64,000 bases of DNA from Metabacillus dongyingensis (GTDB lineage: Bacteria > Bacillota > Bacilli > Bacillales > Bacillaceae): contig NZ_CP082944.1 in assembly GCF_019933155.2 (NCBI RefSeq), positions 4,218,001 through 4,282,000 on the forward strand. The letters run 5' to 3'. Below, in pieces: positions 26,604 to 36,432 of this stretch (positions are counted from its first letter, which is position 1; each line of letters starts with the position of its first letter). Position numbers and translations under genes: made by a program. Below the pieces are notes generated by a model. The model was not told the DNA's origin. It did no database searches and saw nothing but the letters and a program-made list of their open reading frames with translations.

Positions 26604-27005
26604 ATGATGACAAAGGGAAAAATTTTATTATTTGATGGTGTGTGCAATTTCTGTGATGGAACCGTGCAATTTGTGTTAAAGCACGATAAAAAGGCTGTTT
26701 TTAAGTTTGCCTCCCTTCAGTCTGATGCAGGACAGCAAATTCTTTCTCATCACAGCCTTCCTCTTTCCGATTTTGACAGTTTCGTTTATGTGGATGGTGA
26801 CAAGGTTTACCTCAAATCTACGGCTGCTCTGCACGTATTAAAGGAGCTTGGCGGTTTATTCCGGCTAACCTTTTTATTTATAGTCATCCCAAGGCCTATC
26901 AGGGATTATGTTTATAGCCTTCTTGCAAAAAACAGATACAAATGGTTTGGAAAGAAGGAATCGTGTACACTCCCTTCTCCTGAAGAAAGAGAAAGATTTT
27001 TATAA
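26604..27005 (+). CDS. yuxK: DUF393 thiol-disulfide oxidoreductase-like protein YuxK
   Basis: A 133-residue thioredoxin-fold protein of the DCC/DUF393 family. The signature DGVCNFCDGTVQFVLKHD carries the CxxC near residue 14, followed by FASLQSDAGQQIL and the RPIRDYVYSLLAKNRYKWFG tail. Probably redox-active; partner unknown. GAGGGTGA precedes two adjacent ATGs; the second (26607) has slightly better spacing. Confidence 0.88.
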   Translation: MMTKGKILLFDGVCNFCDGTVQFVLKHDKKAVFKFASLQSDAGQQILSHHSLPLSDFDSFVYVDGDKVYLKSTAALHVLKELGGLFRLTFLFIVIPRPIRDYVYSLLAKNRYKWFGKKESCTLPSPEERERFL

Positions 27006-27007
27006 GA

Positions 27008-27035
27008 AAAGCCCCTCGCAATAGCCGAGGGGCTT
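27008..27035. terminator. Bidirectional terminator yuxK/yufK
   Basis: AAGCCCCTCG and CGAGGGGCTT form a 10-bp perfect stem between convergent genes. Confidence 0.88.
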
Positions 27036-27038
27036 CTT

Positions 27039-27596
27039 CTATACGGGCAAACTCGCCATCACGCTGTTGTACAATCTCATGCAAATATAAAGGATGCCGA
27101 ACAAAAAGATGGACCAGAACAGCACATGAAACAAAACAAGTCCAATTAACGAGAACGAAGTTAAGAAAAAGCTGAACTGATAAACAACAAATATGAAATA
27201 ACAAAGCGTGGCCAGCAGAAAGACAGCGAAAATTCCAATCCCATATTGGATGAGCAGCAGGGAAAGAGCAGCTGCTATTAGATAGATCGCTGATCCAAGC
27301 CTGATTTTCTTTAGACTTTCTCCGTCCACATCCTTTGAAAAAAAAAGCAGAGAAAGCTCTGTTACTGTGTCTGCAAGAAGCTTTAGAGCGGAAAAAATCA
27401 TAAAATAAATAAGAGCAAAAACAATAAACAAGGCTAATTTGATTCCATTCGCTGAAAAGAATTCAAGCATTCCCCCGTAAACACCAAGCCTCTTAAGCAC
27501 CTTTAAAACCATCATGACAGTCGAGATGGAAAAAGAGGTGCTGAACAGCAGAATGGAAATCAAGGGGAAATAGCTTGTAAAATATGTATTTTTCAT
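27039..27596 (-). CDS. yufK: YufK-family multi-pass membrane protein
   Basis: A 185-residue protein with five to six hydrophobic helices and short loops, ending in a membrane-spanning LFGILYICMRLYN segment. Size and position between yuxK and the mrp operon match YufK. Function unknown. GATTCATGG-type upstream sequence gives only a moderate ribosome site (GGAGATTC). Confidence 0.75.
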   Translation of the reverse strand: MKNTYFTSYFPLISILLFSTSFSISTVMMVLKVLKRLGVYGGMLEFFSANGIKLALFIVFALIYFMIFSALKLLADTVTELSLLFFSKDVDGESLKKIRLGSAIYLIAAALSLLLIQYGIGIFAVFLLATLCYFIFVVYQFSFFLTSFSLIGLVLFHVLFWSIFLFGILYICMRLYNSVMASLPV

Positions 27597-27684
27597 TCCA
27601 TGAATCTCCTAATCTGTCATAATACTCATTCATTATGACCGAGTGCTATCTGGGTTACAAGAACTATTTTCCACATACAAAACA

Positions 27685-27716
27685 GAACGTCCCAAGACTG
27701 ACGTTCAGTTTTACTT
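27685..27716 (-). terminator. Terminator of the small secreted protein gene
   Basis: GAACGTC and GACGTTC arms on the reverse strand followed by TGTTTTG, overlapping the last codons. Confidence 0.55.
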
Positions 27717-27944
27717 ATTCACATTCACAATCCGAATGTATTCTCTCGGCTTAAATTTCTCAAGCATCCTTTTTTCCTCATTAGACAAATAAAACGGCTC
27801 TTCTGTTTCAGACATTTCCGCTTTGCTTTCATTAAAGGAATCAGGATCAATGTAGGTTCGTTTTGTCTTTTCATTTGCAGCCCATGCACTCGTGAACATG
27901 GCTGTAAAAATAAAGGAAGCAGTGATGATCTTCTTTTTATTCAT
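27711..27944 (-). CDS. Small secreted protein, unknown
   Basis: A 77-residue protein with a typical Sec signal (MNKKKIITASFIFTAMFTSA, then WAA) and a ~53-residue acidic mature part (TYIDPDSFNESKAEMSETEE). GAGGTGATCCAT precedes ATG 27944; an earlier in-frame ATG lacks a site. Divergent from mrpA. No family recognised. Confidence 0.65.
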   Translation of the reverse strand: MNKKKIITASFIFTAMFTSAWAANEKTKRTYIDPDSFNESKAEMSETEEPFYLSNEEKRMLEKFKPREYIRIVNVNK

Positions 27945-28183
27945 ATGGATCACCTCATCCCTAGCATGCTCATTCAAAAAAGGAAATATACAAGCCTGCA
28001 GTGAAAAAAATCCGTTATTTTTTGGCTGATTTTCGTTTCTTTCTTCTTATTTAATAGAACAGATAAAGGAGGTCAATAATACGTGTGTAAGGAATGCATG
28101 AACGAAATATTTACGTTATAATTAATTTTAAATTCAATATAGGGTCTTATGACCGTGAAATTTCATCATAAGGAGGATCAAAA

Positions 28184-30574
28184 ATGACGTTATTACATGC
28201 GGCTATCATCTCACCATTTCTACTGGCCATTCTGATACCTTTCCTTTATAAATATTTCAGAAGCGTACATACTGGATGGTTTGTTCTCATTTTGCCGATT
28301 GTATTGTTCGTTTATTTTCTTGGGTTTATCGGCGAGACCGTTCAATCAACTGTCAATTGGATACCATCGCTCGGCATTAATTTTACAGCTTATGTGGACG
28401 GGCTTGGTCTGCTTTTTGCTTTGCTGATAACAGGTATAGGATCGCTCGTCGTACTGTATTCGATTTATTATCTCTCAAAAGAAAAAGAAAAATTAAATCA
28501 TTTTTATGTATATCTGCTAATGTTTATGGGAGCTATGCTTGGCGTTGTTCTATCGGATAATGTCATTGTGCTCTACACTTTCTGGGAATTTACGAGCCTT
28601 TCATCTTTCTTATTAATCGGCTATTGGTATCACAGAGAAAAATCAAGATACGGTGCATTAAAGTCGATGATGATCACAGTTTTTGGCGGACTTTCAATGC
28701 TCGGGGGTTTTGTTCTGCTCTATTTAATGACAGGAACGTTCAGCATCCGTGAAATGATTGAAGCTGTTCCAGGCATCATGACCCACCAGCTGTTTATTCC
28801 TGCTCTTGTACTTGTTCTGCTGGGAGCTTTTACGAAATCAGCCCAATTTCCATTTTATATCTGGCTTCCGGATGCGATGGAGGCACCAACGCCTGTCAGC
28901 GCGTATCTTCACTCAGCGACGATGGTTAAAGCAGGGATTTATCTTGTTGCAAGGTTCAGCCCTGTATTTGCGATGACGGCTGAATGGTTTTGGCTTGTCA
29001 GCATTTTCGGAATCATTACGCTGTTCTGGGGCTCATTAAATGCTGTAAAGCAAACCGATTTAAAAGCGATTCTCGCTTTCTCAACGGTGAGTCAGCTTGG
29101 GTTAATCATGTCTTTGCTCGGAGTCGGCGCAGCCGCTCTACATTACGATTCACTTGACGATAATTTTTATACGGTAGCTACTGTTGCAGCAATTTTTCAT
29201 TTAATTAATCATGCAACATTTAAGGGCAGTCTTTTCATGGTAGCAGGTATTGTTGACCATGAAACCGGCACACGTGATATCCGAAAGCTCGGCGGTTTGA
29301 TGAGCTTTATGCCGATCACGTTCACAATCGCTGTTATTGGGGCTTTTTCAATGGCCGGTCTGCCTCCATTTAACGGATTTTTAAGTAAAGAAATGTTCTT
29401 TACCGGAATGCTCAACGCAACGAAAATGGATATTTTCAATATGGAAACATGGGGATTTTTGTTCCCTGTTCTCGCATGGATTGCAAGTATCTTTACGTTC
29501 TTATACAGCATGGTGCTTGTATTTAAAACATTTACAGGTCCTGTTCAATTGGGGAAGCTCGAGCGCAAACCGCATGAAGCACCGCTCGGCATGCTGATTT
29601 CTCCAATCATTCTCGGTTCACTTGTTGTGATTTTCGGTTTTTTCCCGAATCTGCTGTCTTATACACTAATTGAGCCTGCAGTAGAATCGATCATGCCGTC
29701 TCTGCTTCCTGAAGGCAAAAAGTTTGAAGTTCATATTTCCTTCTGGCATGGATTCAAACCTGAGCTCTTTATGACAATGGGGGTTATAGCGCTTGGCGCA
29801 ATTGGATACTTGACGCTTGGAAAATGGAGAAAAGTATACGATCTGTTCCCAAAAAAACTTGCGCTCAATAAATTTTATGATGCTTCTTTAAGCGGCATGG
29901 AACGCTATTCAAATACATTTACGCGCTTTTACATGACAGGGTTCATCAGAGATTATCTTGCCTATATTTTTGTTTTTCTGATTGTGATAACAGGCGGAAC
30001 GATGGTCATCAAAGGAGGCTTTTCATTCACTTTGGATGGTACAGCGGAGATTGGCATTTATGAGGCTGTTCTTGCTTTTGCCATGGTGCTTGGAACGGTC
30101 ACGATTTTATTTTCAAAATCCAGATTGACCGCTATTATTGCACTCGGATCAGTCGGCTACAGTTTAGCCCTGTTCTTTGTCCTGTTTCGCGCACCAGACC
30201 TGGCCCTTACCCAGCTTGTAATTGAAACGGTATCGGTGGCGCTGTTTTTACTCTGCTTCTACTTCCTGCCTTCTTTCAAGAAAAGAGAAAAGAAGCTCAG
30301 CTTCCGATTAGTGAATTTCTTTATTTCATTGGGAGTGGGACTTGTTGTCACATTGGTTGCTATTTCGGCCAATAGCAATCGCGTCGGCGAAACGATTTCG
30401 TCTTTCTTTATTGAAAACAGTTATACAGAAGCCGGCGGTAAAAATATGGTCAACGTTATCTTAGTAGATTTCCGCGGATTTGATACTTTATTTGAGATTA
30501 CCGTTCTTGGCATTGCTGCACTTGGTATTTACGGCATGGTCAAACTGCGGATGGCAAAGGGGGAGGAAGGATGA
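28184..30574 (+). CDS. mrpA: Na+/H+ antiporter subunit A (MrpA)
   Basis: Largest subunit (796 residues, ~20 helices) of the Mrp antiporter, homologous to complex I NuoL in its first ~500 residues and to MrpB in its C-terminal part. Conserved pieces: LYTFWEFTSLSSFLLIGYW with the membrane Glu, FTKSAQFPFYIWLPDAMEAP, VSAYLHSATMVKAGIY and the FHLINHATFKGSLFM helix. It works only as a complex with MrpB-G, expelling Na+ in exchange for protons. A TATAAT at 28117-28122 with a poor -35 probably marks the promoter. AAGGAGGATC precedes the ATG. Confidence 0.97.
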   Translation: MTLLHAAIISPFLLAILIPFLYKYFRSVHTGWFVLILPIVLFVYFLGFIGETVQSTVNWIPSLGINFTAYVDGLGLLFALLITGIGSLVVLYSIYYLSKEKEKLNHFYVYLLMFMGAMLGVVLSDNVIVLYTFWEFTSLSSFLLIGYWYHREKSRYGALKSMMITVFGGLSMLGGFVLLYLMTGTFSIREMIEAVPGIMTHQLFIPALVLVLLGAFTKSAQFPFYIWLPDAMEAPTPVSAYLHSATMVKAGIYLVARFSPVFAMTAEWFWLVSIFGIITLFWGSLNAVKQTDLKAILAFSTVSQLGLIMSLLGVGAAALHYDSLDDNFYTVATVAAIFHLINHATFKGSLFMVAGIVDHETGTRDIRKLGGLMSFMPITFTIAVIGAFSMAGLPPFNGFLSKEMFFTGMLNATKMDIFNMETWGFLFPVLAWIASIFTFLYSMVLVFKTFTGPVQLGKLERKPHEAPLGMLISPIILGSLVVIFGFFPNLLSYTLIEPAVESIMPSLLPEGKKFEVHISFWHGFKPELFMTMGVIALGAIGYLTLGKWRKVYDLFPKKLALNKFYDASLSGMERYSNTFTRFYMTGFIRDYLAYIFVFLIVITGGTMVIKGGFSFTLDGTAEIGIYEAVLAFAMVLGTVTILFSKSRLTAIIALGSVGYSLALFFVLFRAPDLALTQLVIETVSVALFLLCFYFLPSFKKREKKLSFRLVNFFISLGVGLVVTLVAISANSNRVGETISSFFIENSYTEAGGKNMVNVILVDFRGFDTLFEITVLGIAALGIYGMVKLRMAKGEEG

Positions 30575-31008
30575 AAAAAACACATATCAAAACAAACGAC
30601 GTGATCCTGCAGACGATTACTAAAGTTGTGTTCTTCATTATCATCATTTTCTCAATTTATCTCTTTTTCGCCGGACACTACACACCTGGCGGCGGATTTG
30701 TCGGAGGATTAATGACTTCCTCTGCAATTGTGCTGCTTCTGCTCGCTTATGATGTAAAAACAGTCATCAATATATTGCCTGTCAATTACATTAATCTTGC
30801 TGCAGCGGGACTGCTGATCGCCGTTTTAACAGGCGTCGGATCTTTCTTTTTCGGCGTTCCGTTTTTATCCCATACATTCGGTCATGTTGATCTGCCGATT
30901 CTTGGGGATACGGAGCTTGCAACAGCAGTCTTGTTTGATCTTGGCGTTTATCTTGTTGTAATCGGTGTAACCCTGACCATTATTCAGACGATTGGAGAGA
31001 CAGAATAA
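30571..31008 (+). CDS. mrpB: Na+/H+ antiporter subunit B (MrpB)
   Basis: A 145-residue protein with four membrane helices and the MrpB signature FAGHYTPGGGFVGGLMTSSA. Its ATG overlaps the mrpA stop (ATGA), so translation is coupled. Ends in the same codon area as the mrpC start. Confidence 0.96.
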   Translation: MKKTHIKTNDVILQTITKVVFFIIIIFSIYLFFAGHYTPGGGFVGGLMTSSAIVLLLLAYDVKTVINILPVNYINLAAAGLLIAVLTGVGSFFFGVPFLSHTFGHVDLPILGDTELATAVLFDLGVYLVVIGVTLTIIQTIGETE

Positions 31009-31349
31009 TGGAAATTTTAATGGCAATCGTTGTTGGTATATTGTTTATGGCTGCAACTTATTTAATGCTATCTAAAAGCTTGCTTCGCATTATTATCGGT
31101 ACAGGTTTGCTGAGCCATGGCGCCCATCTTTTGATCCTTACTATGGGCGGATTGAAAAAAGGCGCAGCACCGCTTCTTGGCGAAGAAGCTTCATCATATG
31201 TCGATCCTTTGCCGCAGGCTTTGATTTTAACGGCAATTGTTATCAGCTTTGGTGTTACATCCTTCTTGCTTGTTTTAGCTTACAGAGCGTATCAGGAACT
31301 TGGAAGTGATGATATGGATCAGTTAAGGGGAAATGATCATAATGAATAA
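31008..31349 (+). CDS. mrpC: Na+/H+ antiporter subunit C (MrpC)
   Basis: A 113-residue, three-helix subunit homologous to complex I NuoK. Typical motifs are GLLSHGAHLLIL and DPLPQALILTAIVISFG. Start ATG overlaps the mrpB stop (TAATG). It overlaps mrpD by 8 nt. Confidence 0.96.
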   Translation: MEILMAIVVGILFMAATYLMLSKSLLRIIIGTGLLSHGAHLLILTMGGLKKGAAPLLGEEASSYVDPLPQALILTAIVISFGVTSFLLVLAYRAYQELGSDDMDQLRGNDHNE

Positions 31350-32823
31350 TATCGTGATGCTGCCTCTCATTGTTCCATTATTGGCAGGCATTCTTTTAAT
31401 CTTTTTCAATAAGTATATAACCGTCCAAAAATGGATGAGCGTCATTGCCTCTTTAATAGCAGGTATCATCTCTTTTCTGCTCGTTTTGGATGTCAGAGAA
31501 AATGGTATTCTCACAGTAGAAATCGGAAGCTGGGCGCCTCCGTACGGGATTGTATTCGTTGCAGATATGTTTTCCAGCCTGCTCGTTTTAACAACCAGCA
31601 TTATCGGGCTGACTTCTATTCTGTTTGCCTTCCGTTCAATCGGGGCTGAAAGAGAGCGTTTTTACTTTTATCCGGCTGTTCAGTTCCTGCTGACTGGTGT
31701 AACAGGCGCTTTTTTAACTGGCGATATCTTTAACCTGTTTGTCTTTTTTGAAGTGATGCTTATGAGCTCGTATGTACTGATTGTCCTTGGCGGAACAAAA
31801 CCGCAGCTGAGGGAATCTATTAAATATATTATCGTGAACATTTTTTCCTCAGCTTTATTCGTCATCACCGTTGCTTACTTATATGCAGTAACAGGCACAC
31901 TGAATATGGCAGATTTGAGTCAGATAATCAGTGAAAACGGACAAACAGGGATATTGACTGTTATTGCGATTTTATTTTTAGTCGTTTTCGGCATGAAAGG
32001 TGCAATCTTTCCGCTTTACTTCTGGATGCCGGGATCTTATCAGGCGCCTCCAGCTGTTGTAACAGCTTTATTTGGAGCTTTGTTAACAAAGGTCGGCGTA
32101 TATTCCATTACTCGGGTATATTCACTCATTTTCATTCATGACACGGGCTATACGCATCAGATTTTAGCATGGCTCTCTGTTCTGACCATTCTGTTCGGAG
32201 TAATTGGAGCAGTTGCATATTGGGATATAGAAAAGATTGTGATTTATAATATCATTGTCGCAGTAGGCGTCATTTTGTTTGGAGTTGCGGTCTTCAATTC
32301 ACCTGGGATTGAAGGGGCCATTTACTACTTGATCCACGATATGATCATCAAAGGCGCCCTCTTTATGCTTACAGGTGCCATGATTGTGATTACAGGCACA
32401 AGTGATTTACGGAAAATGGGCGGACTGCTGAAAAATCATCCTCTCCTTGCGTGGATGTTCTTTATTGCCGCCATTGCCCTTGCTGGAATTCCTCCATTAA
32501 GCGGTTTTGTCGGCAAGCTTAAAATTGTCCAGGGCGGCTTTGAAGCCGGAGAATATGTCTTTGCTTTATTTGTCCTGATATCAAGCTTGCTTGTTCTCTA
32601 CTCCATTATGAAAATTTTTATCAATGGATTCTGGGGTGAAGTCAAGCTTGCGAAAGAACAGGAGAAAGGCTCGACAAAAGGTCTTCTCTTTCCAATCGCT
32701 GTCCTGATAGCTCTATCGATTGCTTTTGGGGTTGGAACGGAAGCAGCTGCACCATATATCACTCAAGCTGCTGAAACGCTGCTCGATCCATCAATCTATA
32801 TTCAAGCCGTGCTGAAGGAGTAG
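31342..32823 (+). CDS. mrpD: Na+/H+ antiporter subunit D (MrpD)
   Basis: A 493-residue, ~14-helix subunit of the NuoM/NuoN type. Conserved elements: FFEVMLMSSYVLIVLGG with the membrane Glu, GAIFPLYFWMPGSYQAPPAV, and YYLIHDMIIKGALFML. ATG 31342 is ~9 nt after AAGGGG; the ATG at 31333 is too close to it. Essential partner of MrpA in the antiporter. Confidence 0.96.
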   Translation: MNNIVMLPLIVPLLAGILLIFFNKYITVQKWMSVIASLIAGIISFLLVLDVRENGILTVEIGSWAPPYGIVFVADMFSSLLVLTTSIIGLTSILFAFRSIGAERERFYFYPAVQFLLTGVTGAFLTGDIFNLFVFFEVMLMSSYVLIVLGGTKPQLRESIKYIIVNIFSSALFVITVAYLYAVTGTLNMADLSQIISENGQTGILTVIAILFLVVFGMKGAIFPLYFWMPGSYQAPPAVVTALFGALLTKVGVYSITRVYSLIFIHDTGYTHQILAWLSVLTILFGVIGAVAYWDIEKIVIYNIIVAVGVILFGVAVFNSPGIEGAIYYLIHDMIIKGALFMLTGAMIVITGTSDLRKMGGLLKNHPLLAWMFFIAAIALAGIPPLSGFVGKLKIVQGGFEAGEYVFALFVLISSLLVLYSIMKIFINGFWGEVKLAKEQEKGSTKGLLFPIAVLIALSIAFGVGTEAAAPYITQAAETLLDPSIYIQAVLKE

Positions 32824-32828
32824 ATGTT

Positions 32829-33305
32829 ATGGCCTTTCAAATTTTACTTAATTTCTCTATTGCATTTACATGGATGTTCTTAAAGGGCGAATACTCCGTC
32901 CGAGACTTTTTTAACGGCTACTTCTTCGGACTGCTGATGATCTTTGCGCTGCGCCGTTTTTTCAATCACCGGTTCTATCTATGGAATATTATCGCCGTTT
33001 TAAAGCTCCTTTATATTTTCAACCGTGAGCTGATTATGTCTAATCTTGCGGTATTAAAAATCGTGCTTGCACCTAAAATCACAACCCGGCCCGGGATTTT
33101 CAAGCTTGAAACAGAACTGAAAAAAGATTGGGAAATTACCATTCTGGCCAATTTAATTACCTTGACTCCCGGAACTCTTGTCGTTGAGGTCTCAGACGAT
33201 AACCGCTTTCTGTATATTCATGCGATGGACTTAGAAGACGCAGAAGAAGCAAGAAAAGATATTAAAAACACGTTTGAGAAAGCCATTCAGGAGGTGAGCC
33301 GCTAA
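32829..33305 (+). CDS. mrpE: Na+/H+ antiporter subunit E (MrpE)
   Basis: A 158-residue subunit with two to three N-terminal helices and a cytosolic C-terminal half (LITLTPGTLVVEVSDD is the family signature). GGAGTAGATGTT provides the ribosome site across the mrpD stop. The stop overlaps the mrpF start (TAATG). Confidence 0.95.
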   Translation: MAFQILLNFSIAFTWMFLKGEYSVRDFFNGYFFGLLMIFALRRFFNHRFYLWNIIAVLKLLYIFNRELIMSNLAVLKIVLAPKITTRPGIFKLETELKKDWEITILANLITLTPGTLVVEVSDDNRFLYIHAMDLEDAEEARKDIKNTFEKAIQEVSR

Positions 33306-33589
33306 TGCTCGACCTGGTATTAAGAATCTCACTTCTCATCATAGCTATTTCAACTGTTTTATACTTGTACAGGCTGATCAAAGGGCCATCGATTCCTGAC
33401 CGGGTCATTGCGCTTGATGCCATTGGAATTAACCTGATTTGTATTACGGCCATCATTTCAGTTATACTCCGAACCAATGCTTTCCTAGAGGTCATTCTGC
33501 TGCTTGGAATCCTGACATTCATTGGAACAGTTGCCTTTGCAAAGTTCCTTGAGAAGGGAGAGATTATCGAAAATGATCGTAATAGCTAA
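33305..33589 (+). CDS. mrpF: Na+/H+ antiporter subunit F (MrpF)
   Basis: A 94-residue, three-helix subunit ([20 protein letters not shown] signature). CAGGAGGTGAGCC inside the mrpE end is its ribosome site. Overlaps mrpG by 17 nt. Confidence 0.95.
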   Translation: MLDLVLRISLLIIAISTVLYLYRLIKGPSIPDRVIALDAIGINLICITAIISVILRTNAFLEVILLLGILTFIGTVAFAKFLEKGEIIENDRNS

Positions 33590-33932
33590 TATCATTATTG
33601 GGTATTTCATTCTTCAGGGGGCACTGCTGAGTCTGATAGCAGCCTTTGGGGTTGTCCGCCTGCCTGATGCCTATACGCGCAATCATGCCGCTTCCAAGAG
33701 CGCAACGCTTGGCGTCATCAGTATCCTGCTTGGTGTATTCTTCTATTTTTGGCTGATTGAAGGCCATTTAAATGCACGAATCATACTGGGGATTGTTTTT
33801 GTTTTTATGACAGCACCGGTTGCCGGGCACCTCATTATGAGGGCTGCCTATAACACGAAAGTACCGCTTTGGGAAAAAAGTGTTCAGGACGATTTAGAAT
33901 CAGACCGGAAAAGTGAAAGTGTAAAAGGATGA
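33573..33932 (+). CDS. mrpG: Na+/H+ antiporter subunit G (MrpG)
   Basis: A 119-residue, three-helix subunit ([20 protein letters not shown] signature) that completes the seven-gene mrp operon. ATG 33573 follows AAGGGAGAG inside mrpF. A terminator follows at once. Confidence 0.94.
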   Translation: MIVIANIIIGYFILQGALLSLIAAFGVVRLPDAYTRNHAASKSATLGVISILLGVFFYFWLIEGHLNARIILGIVFVFMTAPVAGHLIMRAAYNTKVPLWEKSVQDDLESDRKSESVKG

Positions 33933-33954
33933 GATCCGTCTCATCCTTTTTTAA
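33922..33954 (+). terminator. Terminator of the mrp operon
   Basis: AAAGGATGAGA and TCTCATCCTTT with a 4-nt loop and T6; the first arm covers the mrpG stop. Confidence 0.92.
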
Positions 33955-33969
33955 AGGAGCAAAAATTAA

Positions 33970-34626
33970 ATGACCTACGCTATTAAGCTTAGAGACGTTT
34001 TTTCACAGCATGCAGATCAGGAAAAAGCTTTTGCGATGGAGAAGTATATGCGCAATCAATTTCGTTTTTTTGGAATAAAATCACCTGAAAGAAAAGAAAT
34101 TACGAAGCAATTCCTTAAACACCACGGACGGCCTGATCACTTAAAAACCACGATATTGGAACTTTGGACGTTTGAAGAAAGGGAACTATTATATGCTGCG
34201 GTCGATATTCTTCTGCTTGAAAAAAAGAAGCTTGGGCAGCTGGACATAGAATGGATAAAACACCTGATCATTACAAACTCCTGGTGGGATACAGTGGATC
34301 TAATTGCATCTAACATAATCGGTCACCTCGTTATAAAGAATCCCGAATTGCGGGAAACACACCTCGATCAATGGACTGACTCGGACAATTTCTGGCTTCA
34401 AAGAACGGCCATCCTGCATCAATTAAAATACAAGCAAAAAACAGACGAAGCCTGGCTTTACGATGTCATCCTAAAGCACTCAGCATCAGCCGAATTTTTC
34501 ATTCAAAAGGCAATTGGCTGGTCATTGCGCGAATACTCGAAAACAAATCCTGATTCCGTAAGAACATTTATTGCAGGGAATGAATTGCCTTCTTTAAGCA
34601 GGCGTGAAGGAATGAAGTATCTGTAA
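33970..34626 (+). CDS. DNA alkylation repair protein, AlkD family
   Basis: A 218-residue all-helical HEAT-repeat-like glycosylase family protein (AlkD/YhaZ type) that excises alkylated purines. Typical pieces: FRFFGIKSPERKEITKQFLK, WTFEERELLYAAVDILL, TNSWWDTVDLIASNIIG, and FWLQRTAILHQLKYK. The WDTVD aspartate, used for catalysis in AlkD, is present. AAAGGAGC lies ~9 nt before the ATG. It is not in the B. subtilis order at this site, so it is probably an insertion together with the array behind it. Confidence 0.88.
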   Translation: MTYAIKLRDVFSQHADQEKAFAMEKYMRNQFRFFGIKSPERKEITKQFLKHHGRPDHLKTTILELWTFEERELLYAAVDILLLEKKKLGQLDIEWIKHLIITNSWWDTVDLIASNIIGHLVIKNPELRETHLDQWTDSDNFWLQRTAILHQLKYKQKTDEAWLYDVILKHSASAEFFIQKAIGWSLREYSKTNPDSVRTFIAGNELPSLSRREGMKYL

Positions 34627-34630
34627 TCAT

Positions 34631-36290
34631 ACTCATAGAGTGCTTTTGAGTACCCAAAAATGGAATTCTCTTGGTTTTGAGTACTCATTGCGTGCCGGTG
34701 AGTACCCAAAAATGGAATTCTCTTGGTTTTGAGTACTCATTGCGTGCTTTTGAGTATTCAAAAACGGAATTCTACTTGGTTTTGAGTACTCATTGCGTGC
34801 CGGTGAGTACCCAAAAACGGAATCCCCTTGGTTTTGAGTATTCATTGAGTGCCTTGGAGTACCCAAAAACAGGCTTCCACTTGGTTTTGAGTACTCATAG
34901 AGTGCTTTTGAGTACCCAAAAACGGAATTCCTCTTGGTTTTGAGTACTCATAGAATGCCTTTGAGTACCCAAAAATGGAATTCTCTTGGTTTTAAGTACT
35001 CATAGAGTGCTTTTGAGTACCCAAAAATGGAGTTCTCTTGGTTTTGAGTACTCATAGAGCGCTGGTGAGTACCCAAAACGGAATTCCTCTTGGTTTTGAG
35101 TACTCATAGAGTGCCTTTGAGTACCCAAAAATGGCATTCTCTTGGTTTTAAGTTACTCATTGCGTGCTTTTGAGTACCCAAAAACGGCATTCTCTTAGTT
35201 TTGAGTACTCATAGAGTGCTTTTGAGTACCCAAAAACGGCATTCTCTTAGTTTTGAGTACTCATAGAGTACCTTTGAGTACCCAAAAACAGATTTCCACT
35301 TGGTTTTGAGTACTCATAGAGTGCCTTTGAGTACCCAAAAACAGACTTCTACTTGGTTTTGAGTACTCATAGAGTGCTTTTGAGTACCCAAAAACGGCAT
35401 TCTCTTGGTTTTGAGTACTCATAGAATGCCTTTGAGTACCCAAAAATGGAATTCTCTTGGTTTTAAGTACTCATAGAGTGCTTTTGAGTACCCAAAAATG
35501 GAATTCTCTTGGTTTTGAGTACTCATAGAGCGCTGGTGAGTACCCAAAAACGGAATTCTCTTGGTTTTGAGTACTCATAGAGTGTTTTTGAGTACCCAAA
35601 AACGGCATTCCCTTGGTTTTGAGTACTCATTGAGTACCTTGGAGTACCCAAAAACAGGCTTCCTCTTGGTTTTGAGTACTCATAGAGTCCCTTTGAGTAC
35701 CCAAAAACGGCATTCCTCTTGGTTTTGAGTACTCATTGAGTGCCTTGGAGTACCCAAAAACAGGCTTCCTCTTGGTTTTGAGTACTCATAGAGTCCCTTT
35801 GAGTACCCAAAAACGGCATTCCTCTTGGTTTTGAGTGCTCATTGAGTGCCTTTGAGTACCCAAAAATAGAATTCCCTTGGTTTTGAGTACTCATAGAGCG
35901 CTGGTGAGTACCCAAAAATGGAATTCTCTTGGTTTTAAGTACTCATAGAGTGCTTTTGAGTACCCAAAAACGGAATTCTCTTAGTTTTGAGTACTCATAG
36001 AGTACCTTTGAGTACCCAAAAACAGATTTCCACTTGGTTTTAAGTACTCATAGAGTGCTTTTGAGTACCCAAAAATGGAATTCTCTTGGTTTTGAGTACT
36101 CATAGAGTGCTTTTGAGTACCCAAAAACGGAATTCTCTTGGTTTTGAGTACTCATAGAGTACCTTTGAGTACCCAAAAACAGATTTCCACTTGGTTTTGA
36201 GTACTCATAGAGTGCCTTTGAGTACCCAAAAACAGACTTCCACTTGAGTACCCAAAAACGGAATTCCATTTTGCTTGAAGTACTTATTGC
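34631..36290. repeat. Tandem array of ~32 units of 52-53 bp, non-coding
   Basis: Each unit holds GAGTACTCA, a ~10-nt linker (TAGAGTGCTT, TTGCGTGCTT, TAGAGCGCTGG), TGAGTACCCAAAAA, and a variable part (CGGAATTCTCTTGG, CAGGCTTCCACTTGG, TGGCATTCTCTTGG). The GAGTACCC blocks recur at 52 or 53 bp; between the 1st (34648) and 31st (36220) the mean is 52.4 bp. Within a unit GGTTTTGAGTACTCA and TGAGTACCCAAAAA are inverted repeats (13 of 15 pairs), so each unit can fold into a hairpin. Stops occur in every frame once per three units, so it is not a gene. It fills the gap between two convergent genes. Confidence 0.97.
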
Positions 36291-36345
36291 GCGCGGTTGA
36301 TTCCCCAATTAAAATAATCTTTTTTTAAAAGAAGTGATAATAACA

Positions 36346-36390
36346 AAAAAAACGGATACAAATTGCGGTGCAATTTTGTACCCGTTTTCT
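36346..36390 (-). terminator. Terminator of the GNAT gene
   Basis: AAAACGG-TACAAATTGC and GCAATTTTGTA-CCGTTTT form a long imperfect stem with an 8-nt T-run on the reverse strand. Confidence 0.8.
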
Positions 36391-36432
36391 TCTATATTTG
36401 CTGTATCTCCTTCATAACGGTACTCATTATGG

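Noticed and set aside
34631..36290. Open frames of 60-90 codons within the 52-bp array, with repeating peptides such as MSTQNQ or FGYSKALYEYS.
   Set aside because: Unit length is not a multiple of three, each unit puts a stop in one frame, and frames rotate, so frames of up to three units arise by arithmetic. No ribosome site or unit-independent sequence is present.
34631..36290. CRISPR array.
   Set aside because: The variable parts are a few recurring variants, not unique spacers; no cas genes are near; repeat plus spacer geometry does not fit.
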